DNA of 39,409 nucleotides from Seminavis robusta. Taxonomy: Eukaryota > Bacillariophyta > Bacillariophyceae > Naviculales > Naviculaceae. Each line of letters starts with the position of its first letter. Position 1 is the stretch's first letter. Under the pieces are notes generated by a model. That model ran no database searches. It had not been told where the DNA came from and saw only the letters and a program-made list of their open reading frames with translations. Both the position numbers and the translations under genes were made by a program. The stretch is taken from positions 1 through 39,409 of the forward strand of contig CAICTM010001033.1 of assembly GCA_903772945.1 (NCBI GenBank), read 5' to 3'. Of the stretch, positions 9,092 through 19,800 are shown piece by piece.

Positions 9092-10274
9092 CCTTCTTCT
9101 ACTACTACAGTTCTAGTAGCTAGCTGCTTAGATGTGACGAGCAAAGAAAGAAGACAGGAGGAGCCGAACGCAAATCAAATGGACTTGACGCCATGGCGGC
9201 TGTTTTTCGGTGCCGTTCAAAAACCCTAATGAGAAAGATTAATTGGGAAATTAGGAATAGAATAGGGAGAGGGCTTACGCAAATCGAGCGGGCTGCGGAC
9301 GGGACTTATTCCTCATTAGACACTGAATCATGCCACCATCCCGATTATCTAAGACCAAAGAGTGAATTCCTTAAGCCTTTGTACCAGTTCACGATCTACG
9401 CTGTATTATCGCTCGTCATTGGTACCATAAGGTACGCGTACGCACCTACCTCATTAATAAGATCACTGTTACAGCTGGTAATCTGTCCGGTGATATCCTC
9501 GTAGAGCTGGTACATTTTCTACACAAGCGTTAATTTGCCGGATGAGATGTAAGCGTTGAAGTAGGGTCAATCGTATTTCGAATCTTCTTTTTCAATCGTT
9601 TTTCATGTGACACCCGGAGTTAACGGAAAGTAAGACTCAATTCGCATCTTACTGCTTATTTCATAGTAAATTTTGCACGAATCAACCGTTTCTCAAGACC
9701 GTTTCTTTTCCATGTGTTTTTTTCCAAGATGGATGTCATACGATGACGTGTACACAGTGAAATAGTAGGGAAAAAAATCGCACATCTTTGGAATTCTCTA
9801 TAAGAAAAGAACATTGACTGGAAAAAGCCATCTTGAAGATGGGATTGGAATTTCTTCGCGTTTCCAACGTACATCAGCGACCATGTGTTTAAAATTTCGA
9901 AAAATGTGTGTCAATCGTACGATTCAATTAAATAAACCGTATCTTTCAGCGATAAACTGTTTTTTCCACTTTCTGACATAATTCTATGACTATTCAGTGG
10001 CATCGAGAAGATGACAATTTGTAGTTGTTGCTATCATTTTGGGTTTTTATTCAACGTAAGCTAAAGAGAAGACCAACAGTCGGAACCACTCCGAGCATGT
10101 CAGGTTTTTTCAGTTCGAGGAGAAAAGGAGTTTCCTTCATTCTTCATAAAACAGCCAGCCAAACATCGAAAAGGGTAATCTATGCCCTCTACAAAAGCCA
10201 TGTCCTCTACAAAAGCCCCATGTCAAGGCAAATGAAAAAGATATCGACCATGACGTTTCCTCGTTTCCATCGTT
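9092..10274. other. Gap between the bZIP and recombinase genes
   Basis: The first 100 bases are the bZIP promoter, with AGCTAGCT at 9116-9124. From about 9230 to 10010 the sequence is AT-richer than its surroundings and has no supported gene. A 103-codon plus-strand frame at 9193-9504 has a good start context (GACGCCATGG) but no recognisable domain. This stretch may be the downstream flank of the mobile element that carried the recombinase. Confidence 0.45.
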
Positions 10275-12086
10275 TCAGCCCTGAAGATTTCCCTGGGGCG
10301 CTACGCCGTTATGATTGCCGGCCGGTACCAAAATCCCATTTGCATCCCGGACCCAAATCTCCTGCTGTTGTGGAGCAGGTTGTTGTTGTGGCAAGATTTG
10401 TTGTTGTTGCATCTGCTGTTGTTGCATCTGCATCTGTGGGACAATGATCTGTGGGCCCACTTGATTCGCATATTGTTGCTGAAGAAATGTCTGACTAAAT
10501 CCCATACCCATCATGGCCGGATTGAATCCCATCATGAGGTATTGCATCATCATTGGCATCTGTGGTTGCATCATCGACATTTGTGGTTGCATCATCGGCA
10601 TCTGTTGTGGGACCGCCATCGCCATCTGCTGTTGTGGGACCGCCATTGCCATCTGTTGTTGTGGGACCGTCATGGCCATCTGTGGCTGCATCTGTGGGAC
10701 TGCCATCATCTGTCCACTAGCAAAACTCGCCTGACTCCCAGCAACACTCGCTGTTCCACCACCAACCACCAATCCAGAAACACTCGCCGATCCAGCAAGA
10801 CTCGCCATCCCACCACCAACATTGGGAAAGGCGGCAATCGATCCGGCAACCGAACCAGCGACAACCGATCCAGTGGCATCTCGTCGAGCCAGCTCCACCA
10901 AAAGTTCATCTCGCGACATCTTGCTGTGGTCCTTGCTGCCTTCGGTCAATTGGGAATTCGCATCTTCCTCTTCTTCTTGAGTGGAAACAATCTCTGGAAT
11001 TTCTGTGGTTGCCGTTTTGGCCTTCTTCTTCTTCTTTCCTTTGGCGGCAGTCTTGGTTCCACGCTTTTGGGCAGCGGGTTTCTTGGCATCCTCGTCATCA
11101 TCGTCTTGAGCGGCGATCGCATCATCTGTCCCACGCAAGGCCTGGTGAGCTTTGAACAGACCGTCACTTGTCAAGCGAGCATAAGGAAGTTGACTCTTCT
11201 CGCACTTGTGTCGGGCCATCTTCAATCGAGTCTTGAGATCGACGCGAGCTGCATGGAGTTTTGTGATTCCGTACGCTCGCCAACCATGATTGGAAATGTC
11301 TTCCCAATTGGTCAAGCCGCACATCTTCGCTAGTTCCTTGGTGAACCCATTCAGCTTGTGGTAGCCAAGATTCTTCGTGGTGTCTCCGTGCTTCGCGGGA
11401 CAAAACCAAACATCACGTTTCGCCTTGGTGGTGTACTCCTTTTGTTGTTTGGCGGTGGCAATCTTGGCGAAAAATTTGACCGCGTCTGGATGACACTTTC
11501 CCTTGAAGAAACGGATGACCTTGACCGGACAGAGTACATCATGCGGATTCTCCATACACTCAATGCAGCGATCTTCTTTGTTCAACGCCGATGGATTCAC
11601 GAGATTGAGTCGGTTGGTCTTATCTTCCGGGAGAACGAATGCTTCGTACTCATTGCCGGCGAGCTCTCCAAGTCTTCGATCGTAGACACCTCCATATGTC
11701 TCTTCGTGCAAAAGATTCGCCATCTCCTTGCCTCCACGGAAAAGGAAAAAGCGACCAAGCACATAGAGCAAAACGTACAGGAGAAGCTGCGGATTCGTCC
11801 AGGGTTGGAGTCTTCCGTCACGAATCGCCTCCCGAATCTTCGCATCCGCATCCCAGTCAATCGCTGATTTGTAATTCTTGACTCCGAACTTGGGATCACT
11901 CTTCCGAATCAGGTACCACTTGGTGATCATGAAGCCGTGGAACTGTCCCTTCTCATTGAAATCTTCTTTGTACTTGTATTGGATGCCGCGAGCTTTGAAG
12001 AAGAAGAACAAGACTTTGATGTATTGATCGAAGACAGTTGGTGCGAGTGGTTTGCCCTTGTTGTCCATCAAGCATAGCCATTTCAT
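10275..12086 (-). CDS. Crypton/DUF3504-like tyrosine recombinase, catalytic part
   Basis: The frame from ATG 12086-12084 encodes 603 residues. The catalytic set of tyrosine recombinases is in order: R117 (FRGGKE), H267-x-x-R270 (HGWRAYGIT), H293 (ARHKC) and Tyr302 (LPYAR). This spacing matches the Crypton-derived DUF3504/KCTD1-like domain, which cuts and rejoins DNA through the tyrosine. A Cys-rich insert (CIECMENPHDVLC, about 174-186) lies between the arginine and histidine boxes. After about residue 325 the protein becomes Lys/Asp-rich (a nuclear signal, KGKKKKK), then a long Gln/Met-rich tail with repeats of MAMAVPQQQ. An in-frame TAA lies 13 codons above the ATG, and matching core-binding sequence continues upstream in broken frames, so this may be a truncated element copy or a domesticated protein. 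Confidence 0.75.
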   Translation of the reverse strand: MKWLCLMDNKGKPLAPTVFDQYIKVLFFFFKARGIQYKYKEDFNEKGQFHGFMITKWYLIRKSDPKFGVKNYKSAIDWDADAKIREAIRDGRLQPWTNPQLLLYVLLYVLGRFFLFRGGKEMANLLHEETYGGVYDRRLGELAGNEYEAFVLPEDKTNRLNLVNPSALNKEDRCIECMENPHDVLCPVKVIRFFKGKCHPDAVKFFAKIATAKQQKEYTTKAKRDVWFCPAKHGDTTKNLGYHKLNGFTKELAKMCGLTNWEDISNHGWRAYGITKLHAARVDLKTRLKMARHKCEKSQLPYARLTSDGLFKAHQALRGTDDAIAAQDDDDEDAKKPAAQKRGTKTAAKGKKKKKAKTATTEIPEIVSTQEEEEDANSQLTEGSKDHSKMSRDELLVELARRDATGSVVAGSVAGSIAAFPNVGGGMASLAGSASVSGLVVGGGTASVAGSQASFASGQMMAVPQMQPQMAMTVPQQQMAMAVPQQQMAMAVPQQMPMMQPQMSMMQPQMPMMMQYLMMGFNPAMMGMGFSQTFLQQQYANQVGPQIIVPQMQMQQQQMQQQQILPQQQPAPQQQEIWVRDANGILVPAGNHNGVAPQGNLQG

Positions 12087-12122
12087 TCCGCACAACACGA
12101 GACAAGATTGAGAATTGTGTGC

Positions 12123-12600
12123 TTATCGATGTTCTTTTCTCCACTCCAAGATGTTGAAGAAGGCGTAATCAATCTTCTTTCCATTCGCATAATTGGCCGG
12201 TTCTTGCTTCAGAAGATTCACCAAGATGTCACCTCCATTTTCCTTATGGTTTTGAATAACCGATTCACACACCGGGTAATTTTTGCAGCATGTTCCTTGG
12301 AGACTTTCACTTTGTCTTTAGCTTCATCCAACAGCTTGATGCACTTCATGAGCCAGGATTCAATTTGATTCCAGCTTCCAAGCACCAACAATGCAGCGCA
12401 GAGTTGAGTGTGGAGTTGGCAGTCTTTGTGGAGTTCTTGTTGGCTCATCTTCCCTGCTGTTGGGCTGTCCTGATTTCCATCATTTCCAAGGAGACCTGGC
12501 AGTCGGTTGTTGATTTGAGGAGTTCCTTCATTGCCATTTCCACCGAAGTCGATGGTACATTCAAGGGTGGATTGGAAGACTGGATCTGTTGGGAGGACGC
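12123..12600 (-). pseudogene. Broken N-terminal part of the recombinase
   Basis: Upstream of the intact frame, coding character continues in pieces. Going 5' to 3' on the minus strand, an open frame from about 12597 through ATG 12448 (MSQQELHKDC...) runs to a stop at 12218. A frame shifted relative to it encodes ENGGDILVN...YANGKKIDYAFFNILEWRKEHR and ends at a TAA (12123-12125). That second frame is the same frame as the catalytic ORF, and reading continues directly into HNSQSCLVLCGMKWL after the stop. So one frame change and one nonsense codon separate the pieces. A 68-base GT-AG intron from GTGAAAGT to CATAAG would repair the first break, but nothing evident repairs the second. Confidence 0.55.
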
Positions 12601-14840
12601 ATCAGCAGTGTCGCCGCCGTTCCTTGGTCAAAGGTGGGGTGTGGCAACTGAGCGAAGCCAATAAGTGTGCGCGCCGTCCGAGTCAATGTAGCCATGTCTT
12701 CCCTTCCCGTCGCTGCTACTGGGAGAGAATGCTGGTCAGGAGGAAACAAACTCGTCGGACATCTTCACGCCGTAGCTTCAGTACTGAATCCTACACGGGG
12801 ATTCGGAAAATCTTCCTGTGACTCCTACTGGAGATGGCTTCTGCTAGCGCTATGCCTGTCAATGGTCAAAGATGGGCTATTGTTGAGTTTCCTCACTGGC
12901 AGTTACAGTAATCTAACAGCTTATTTCTCTCGGATTACCACTGGACGATTACGCACAAATGACGCCCTCTTCATTGACAGCCTCGGGCGCTGCGATCCGT
13001 CTTGTCCCGGCTCCAGCCTTCGGCCTTCCTTTCGTGCCTTCGCCTGCCTCGATCTTGCCTCCTCCTGGTCTTAAGATCTCCGGCCTGCGCGCTACTGTAC
13101 GCGCTACTCGGCTTCGCCTCGGAATTGCGCGTCCATAGCGCGCGGCCGTCGATCTTCAAATCAGCGGACCGTTTTTCTACAAAATTCGCACGGTTTTGTG
13201 TATCTGGTTGACGTTGGATCGCCCGTTGCGGCACTTCCAATAGCCGGGGGAGTGAGGCTCAAGGGGTGCGCTAACGATTTTTGGCCACCAAACCAATGCT
13301 GACTATTGGGATCGAATGTTCTAGCTAGCTACCGGTAGGTTTGCTCCCTTGGCTACTCCCAGTTGGATGCCTTGAGAGAATGCGAAGGACTCGGATGAAA
13401 AGTCTCGTCACGGCGAACGGTGACAGCAACGTCATTGCTTCCTGAAAGGCGAGAAGGACTACACCTGCTAGTATCAGCCCGTCTCTGCTCTAATAAATTT
13501 TGCATTGTGCGCTGCTTTTTGCATTCTGCATCTCCAAGTAGAGATACATTTCAGCAGTCTCTGTGGGACTACGAGTACCTGCTAAAGTACTGATGCTCTG
13601 CTCGCAAAATGTGGTACTCGGGAACGTCATTCCCTTCAACAAATCTTCATCCATGTAGAGACGCATTCAGCTTCTCCGTGGGATGATTGACAAGCAAGGG
13701 CCTGCTCTTCAATTGTTTGGAAGCAAAGAGAATCATTTCTGGCAATCGCATGCGTCACGTCACAGCAGTTGTCAATGCTCTTTTAGCTGCCGGTACCATA
13801 CCATATCGTAGCTGTAAGGGTTTCATTCTGTCTCTTTTTCTACGGAGGGGAACAGAACGTGGCTGCAAGTGCAAGACCAGCCGTCGCTGGACGGCAACCG
13901 AGAGCGGTGGCTCCAGAACAAGCCGCCAATACTGCAAAGGTAGTATCCAAGTGAAGAGGAGTTGGAGCAGAGAGCCTCATTCTTCATTGCTCTTTCTATA
14001 CACCAGAGCAATGATTGAGGTCACCTACAGAATCTGATGGTTACTTCGTTATCCCTAACCCACCTTGCTCCTTCGTTTTTGCTTGAGTTCAAAGAACAGC
14101 ACTCACACACAGCTTGGGTTAGGCTCAAATCAATAGTAGCACTAACAGCTCTGTAGCCTTCAGCCCAATGAACAACAAACGATGGAACGCGCATCACCCA
14201 TCGTATTAGCTTTGAATTTTGAGGAAGAAGTCAATGAAGCAGAGCAGGAGTCAATGGACAACAAGTCCCCTGACACGCTTTTGTTGGGGCGTTCTCAGGA
14301 TGAGCAGGGGGAAATCGAACAAGCAATGGCAACCCCAGCTTCAATCTTTTAGTTTCCGAGAGCAAGTTGAGTACTGGCCTCGGTTCTTCAGTCGTTGCCG
14401 ATGAGTTCTTTCTCGTCGGCGATGAGGCTCAATAGCGAACTATTCTGCAGGTCAGGTGCTTCCTGCAGCTCTGCGCAATAACTAAGATAAAGGTTGTTGC
14501 TTGCCGTTGTTGTGGACTCTCAGGTCAACACTCAGGGAACAGTTGTTGGTGTGCTTCGTATCTTACGGTTGCTACCGATACCAAGCTAGCTGCGGTGGTG
14601 GTTGGTGTTGGTGTTCTTAGTTAGAAACCTTCCATGCTGGCGTGCGATTCAGACACACTCAGTCACACGTTCAATCACAGTTCGGTGAAGAATTTCCAAG
14701 GCAAAAAACCTTCAACCGTACCGGTACCGATACGACTGTACCGGTATGGTACACGCAACCGGTACCGGCAGTTCCGCAACGAGCAATCAATGGGGGTCCA
14801 GCTACTAGCTAGAGTAGGGAACTAATCTACGGAAGTTGGC
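12601..14840. other. Long gap without a supported gene
   Basis: 12960-13240 is a GC-rich block containing CGCG words and many open frames, but no frame has a recognisable product. 13430-13700 contains two loosely similar copies of a sequence ending CTCTGTGGGA / CTCCGTGGGA followed by CCTGCT, an old imperfect duplication. 14715-14770 is a dense cluster of ACCGGTACC motifs. Frames at 13687 and 14219 begin with TTG and are not credible. Confidence 0.45.
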
Positions 14841-15664
14841 ATGAGCAATCGTAGGTTCGATGGGTGTGTCTCTCGATGCGACTGGCGTTGGACTGAAGTT
14901 TTCGGTCTGACAGTAGGACATCTCTGCATGTCTCTTGGTGAGGCTGTCTTCGCGCTCACATCGAACAATCCGGACGGCCAGAAAAATCATCGGGTGAAAC
15001 GGATTGGAAAGGTTGTGGAGGTGTCTCGTGGGTACGATTCGATGCTTTTCCAATTTGAAAGTGATGTCGAAGTGGAATTGTACACAATCAGGACTAGCAA
15101 CGACACGAAATTTACCTTCGACTTGGCTGCGGTGGCTGAAGCCGACCCCGACATGCGAACTCGCCTTTTCGACTTTGGTGCACAACGAAGAGGGACCGTA
15201 GGCGAAGTCTCGTCTCGATGGCTTCCAGATTTTCCTGGTCACAGAATCCTAAGGGAAGACGATATCGGCATTACGCGCCTGGTTGGGGACGAAAACCAGA
15301 ATTTGAAAGACATTACCCACGACGGAGACTGCGGTATGATCTACTTGGACGAGCATGGGATTCCTTGGGCTATGCATCATGCAATCACCGCAAACCTTGA
15401 CGGTACTCGATACCGTACACTTCATGGGGGGTTCCACTCTTGCGCATCATGAGCGGATTCGGAAAATATTTTGGTGTGGAAGCCTCGACGAACTCTCACA
15501 AGGAAGTGAGCACATTGCCAGCCGCATCTCCACAAGGGGATGCCTTGCCGCCACCGCGATTTCAACTGTCGTTTGAACCTGGAGAAGAACCTACGCCCCT
15601 GGAAGAAGAGTATATTGTTATGAGCAAACCAAGGATAGTCCCAATTCGCATTGTTGAAGACTAA
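14841..15664 (+). pseudogene. Trypsin-fold (PA clan) protease with GDCG motif, frame broken
   Basis: The frame from ATG 14841 encodes 203 residues. It carries the ordered signature of chymotrypsin-fold proteases: H27 in LTVGHLC (like LTAGHxC), D66 in GYDSMLF (like the DxALL aspartate), and GDCG at 162-165 followed by WAMHHAI (like GIHH). The usual nucleophile serine of GDSG is replaced by C164, as in 3C-like cysteine proteases of the same fold. The frame ends at 15452 right after a six-G run (15426-15431). A different frame continues from there with credible coding content (LLRIMSGFGKYFGVE...) to a stop at 15664, so one base appears to be missing from the run. Little sequence precedes H27, so the N-terminus is probably truncated too. 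It could be a pseudogene, or intact with a sequencing error. Confidence 0.5.
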
Positions 15665-16796
15665 AAGTAGAGCATAAACATGCATAAACATTAGTAAAAG
15701 GAGAGCAATTCTATGCGCGTAGCTTGGCTAAATTCGTTCGCTCGCGTTGGTGTCTGTCGTTGACGATGCAAATGGTGGGGCGATCGCTCGACTGTTCCTA
15801 CGCTCTCTACTAGTACCGGTAGAGCCTTTCGGGGACCCCCAGAGGCGCTCTAACGACGCAGGCTATCGACTGACCCGATCGATCAAATGAACGGTGCAAT
15901 GGATGGTTGCAACCGTACTTTGCATCAGGCTATTGGGTACCGATAGCACAATTTCTAGAAAGAATCGAATCTAGATTCCATCCCAAGCAAACCATCCTTC
16001 AAGCGGTATTATTTTTATGGGCAAATGCAGAGGTATTCGCACTTCCTGGCTAGCCAGAGCGTGCTTCAAACGGAGAGTATGGGCCACCCCAGAACTGGAT
16101 TTCCCACGCTATTGGCCGCAGCACGGGATTGCCCCCAACCTCTAGCAGCCCCAGTGCTTCAATGCTTACAGTGGCTAGCCCCACAGCGCATATATTTAGG
16201 GTAAGACACAGAACCGGCATTGCCCACAACCATGGACCCTTGCTGGAGACACCATGACAGTTGGTCCGGCCCCAGCACTGCAATACCACAATACCTGGTG
16301 CCGGTACCGTACTGTACTGTACCAGGTTGCAGTGTTTGTGGTTGCTTCTCGTAACCACGCGCGAATGATGCGCACGCTTTTTGCTGGCCGGTCCTCTCGC
16401 AATCCTCACACACCCCTCTCGTCGATGGACTTGTTTTGAAAGAACCACTTGTGGCCTCATCCGTCAGAGACCAAGGATGTTTTGTTTGCATCACAGTCTA
16501 CAGCATGCGAAAGACAGAGAGCTTGGTTCGGAAGGATGTTGCTGGTGATGACAATGCGACGAGCATTCTGCGTGAAGATTTCATGTGATACGGTAGGGTT
16601 AGGGGTTGTTTGAAGATAGAGTTATGGATCATCAGTCGTGGCTACTGGACCAACCAGCCGAAACCCAATCAAATCCAGACTTGTTCCAGACGTTTTGCAA
16701 AGCCCAAACCGACACGGAGGAGCGAGGAGAGCATCCACCCACAAAACATCCTTCAAAGCAAGGAAGAAGAAAAGAAAGAAGCGTATTTTCGCCACC
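15665..16796. other. Gap upstream of the vWA-Tpt1 gene
   Basis: Presumed promoter and 5' UTR of the plus-strand gene at 16797. It has TACCGGTA at 15811, and a loose hairpin near 16293-16327 whose outer arms (ACCTGGT and ACCAGGT) flank a GTAC-rich centre. Overlapping short frames on both strands (for example 16050-16494 minus) have no recognisable product. Confidence 0.5.
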
Positions 16797-16800
16797 ATGG
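16791..16800 (+). promoter_or_regulatory. Kozak context deciding the vWA-Tpt1 start
   Basis: GCCACCATGG is a textbook optimal eukaryotic initiation context. The open frame extends 53 codons further upstream, but that part begins at a GTG and contains no ATG in frame, so translation is placed at 16797. Confidence 0.8.
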
Positions 16801-19800
16801 CGACCACTGCCGCTGCCAACACCACTACCAGGACCACCACCACCACCAGCACCACCACCAACGACGACACGGCCTCTTCGGTGATCACCGTTGCTGGCGA
16901 TGACTCGGGCGCGGTTTTGCCTGAACTGGTTCCTCTTGGGACGCTGTTGGATGCGCCCGACTCTTATGCTGCCGTTGACAACAGCGGATCCACCGGTGGC
17001 GTAAGGCTCCAGAATGCTCGAGCATTCGTCAACAACCTTGGAGTTGGTCAGGTGTCTCTCTGGAATTCCGTTTGCATGCCGCCTCGTCCAAGACAGGAGA
17101 TCCAATGGCGTTCCACGGGAGGCACCTCGCCCCACACGGTTTTTGAGCCTCAGTGCCATGTCCCTCCCAATGCCAACTGTTTCGTCTTTATGACGGATGG
17201 AGAGATCTATAGCACGGCCCAGCTGGCTAGGCATGCCACAGTCACTGCCCACCTCCCCAGCCTCCTGGTTCTATTTCGCTCCAGTTCCGAGCGCGCCATG
17301 GAACGAGTGTCGTCCTACAATGTTTCCGTCGTAATGGCCCACTACACAGCCGCCCAGACCGCGGCTGTTGTCGTGGTGAACCAACGGGAGGCCACGCACG
17401 CGAGACTTGTCGCCGTCAAGGGTGATTGGGTGGGTGCCTTGCCATCTCCTCCCGATGTGAATGACTCCTTGCTGCTCCGTTCTTGTCCTTTCGTGCCTGT
17501 GCAGCAGCTTCGGACGCTCCCCTCCAGGGTCTACCCTCGTTTGGTGGGCGGAACATTGCCTCTCTCGGGCAATCGGACGCTTCACCTGGATGCCTTGTTG
17601 AATTTGGCTGACGGCAGCGAAGTCTTGCAGCAGCTGAGCGAAGAGGAAATGGAGGACATTGCCCGTGCTTTCTTTACCCGAGGCAACTTGCCAGCTTGGC
17701 GGGCTCGTCTTAATCAATGGTTGGTGAGAATCAATCAAGATGCCATGACACAACTGCACCCACAAGCCCAAACGCAACAATCTACATCTGGCGTGCATGC
17801 CTTGCTTCGTCGTCTCCATTTGGCCGAAACGCCACAAGAACGCCAGGAATTGTCCGTCCAAGTGCAAGCAGCTGTCCAGGAAGGAGCACAGTTGGCGCAA
17901 GAAGCAGCCGCCGAAGCGTCACGGGCAGCCCGCCTCCCTCGGGCCATTATCAACGCTGCGTTGGAGTCGCTGACCGTCCTGGAGCGTTCTGGAATGAGTG
18001 CCACGAGTTTGGCTCGTTTGAGCAATCGAGCAGCCAGAGCCAACACAATCAACCGAGATAACGTGGGTGCCTTGGCCACGCTCAACACAGAGGGAGCCCC
18101 ACAGGAGGAAGATTTGGTCTTGTACGAAACGGGTCCTGTGGCTCTTTGTTTGCGGGCCATGGAGCAAGCTGACCACAACACTAGCGATTCTGCTCTCGAC
18201 CAAGGGTTGGTTGTGGGACAATTCCAAGAGAATGCCGTCTTTGAGCCGACTTTGGTGGCGTTGGGGATGGCGGATCAAATTGAAACCATGGACGCATCGC
18301 CGTTGACGCGTCAGAGAATGTCTGTGTGTCTCCCAATGGTCTCTCTTCAAAACCAGGAGAACCAGCGCGTTGTCTACGAGCGACTCTGTCTGGTCTTTAT
18401 GAATGAGCTGGCCATGCCACATGTTTGGTTGATTGCGTTGTCCAGTATTTTGCGCACCATCGAGACGGAAGCTTGGGCCAACCCACAAACAACAGCCACC
18501 GGCAGGGTCTTGTTTTGGTTTGCCCAAGAGATCATGCGGCACGTGACCTTGCCAGCGGGAGCCAGGCTATCTCCCAACAGACAGCAACCGATCAATGCGG
18601 CATTTGCTTCTATTCTGCAGGACGAAATCTTAACCGTTCATTCTTCAGTGGCAGAAGCTTCGGTGATTTTGCGTCTCCTTCATCGATTTGGTGCTCCTGC
18701 TGCCTTCTCACAGGACGACTTGAGGCGGTCCATGATGGCTAGGATCGCTGTGGCTGTCCCTCAAATGCACCGGTTGTGGCTTCAGGCCAACGCGAACCAT
18801 CCATGGGGAGACCAAGGACCCTCCTCCATCAGCGCCCTCCTGAGGTCCATCTACCACACAAGAATCGACTCCCAGGGCGCACACGTCCCCGTTTCAGGAA
18901 GCGGTCACCTCGCGGAGCGCCTGAATCTGCTTTTGGGCCCAGCCGCACTCTGTGCCGTTTCTATGTTTGCCCGCAGCGTGGGGGCTTCTGTGAGTGATTT
19001 CGTGAGCCCTGGACTCACGCTCGTTGTCGTGGCAACTTTGGACCACGTGACAAGCCCCCATGTCAGCTCCACAGAAGCAGTTCGTCGAGCACAAAACGGG
19101 CACGCCGCGGCGATTGCCGAAATGACGCCAGCCACCGTTGGTGTCATCACAGAAGACGAGGCATTGGACCAGCTGAGACGCAGGTTGGCATGGGCACGTA
19201 CCCCCGTTCGCCCTCTCTCGCCTTTCACCACTCCATTTGGACCTTCTGTGTTTTGGTTCTATGCTCCGGACGGCACAGTCTTGAACATGACGGAAGGTTT
19301 TAGGGCGATTGAAGGCGACGTGGAACAAGAATTTCGCTTGACTGAGCACGTCCGAGCAAGGCGTGGTACTCTTATGGCCCGCTACTATGGGACGGATCAA
19401 TCTGGTGCCTTTGCGGCGCGAACCACAACACTGCCTTATTACCGTGAGATGGCGGACGAGTATCTCGCCACTTCCCCTGACATTGACCTCTCTCACCAGG
19501 AACAAGCCACTGCGTTCATTAATCGGGTCGTTCAGCGCATTGTGGGCAGGACCGGTGTCTCTGCTGGAAACAGGCACGCCGAAAGCATTGAATGGACCGT
19601 GGCGATTTTGCTGCCCTCCATGTTGAGCTCGGTCTCGGCTTTGGCGCCTGGTGTGGATGCTCGTCTGGAGCCCCGGCCCCTCTCGTTGCAGCGCCGTGTG
19701 GAGCTGGAACTTGGCGGGCGTTCGCCCAGTGCCCTGGGCGATCCTCCTGCTCCTGTGTGGGTCCCACATGACGATCCGGACATGATGGACACGCTGGTTC

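Noticed and set aside
9193..9504. 103-codon plus frame with a good start context, divergent from bZIP
   Set aside because: No homology is recognisable and it enters the AT-rich block; a real small gene is possible but unsupported.
10311..11333. 340-codon plus frame opposite the recombinase
   Set aside because: It mirrors the CAG/CAT-rich low-complexity tail of the recombinase and is a shadow.
12971..13240. Arg-rich 89-codon minus frame
   Set aside because: It lies in a short GC-rich block where all frames are open; no family is recognised.
13687..14404. Plus frames at 13687 and 14219
   Set aside because: Both start with TTG and have no coding signature.
16638..16796. 53-codon upstream extension of the vWA-Tpt1 frame
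   Set aside because: It begins with GTG and has no ATG; an optimal Kozak ATG follows at 16797.
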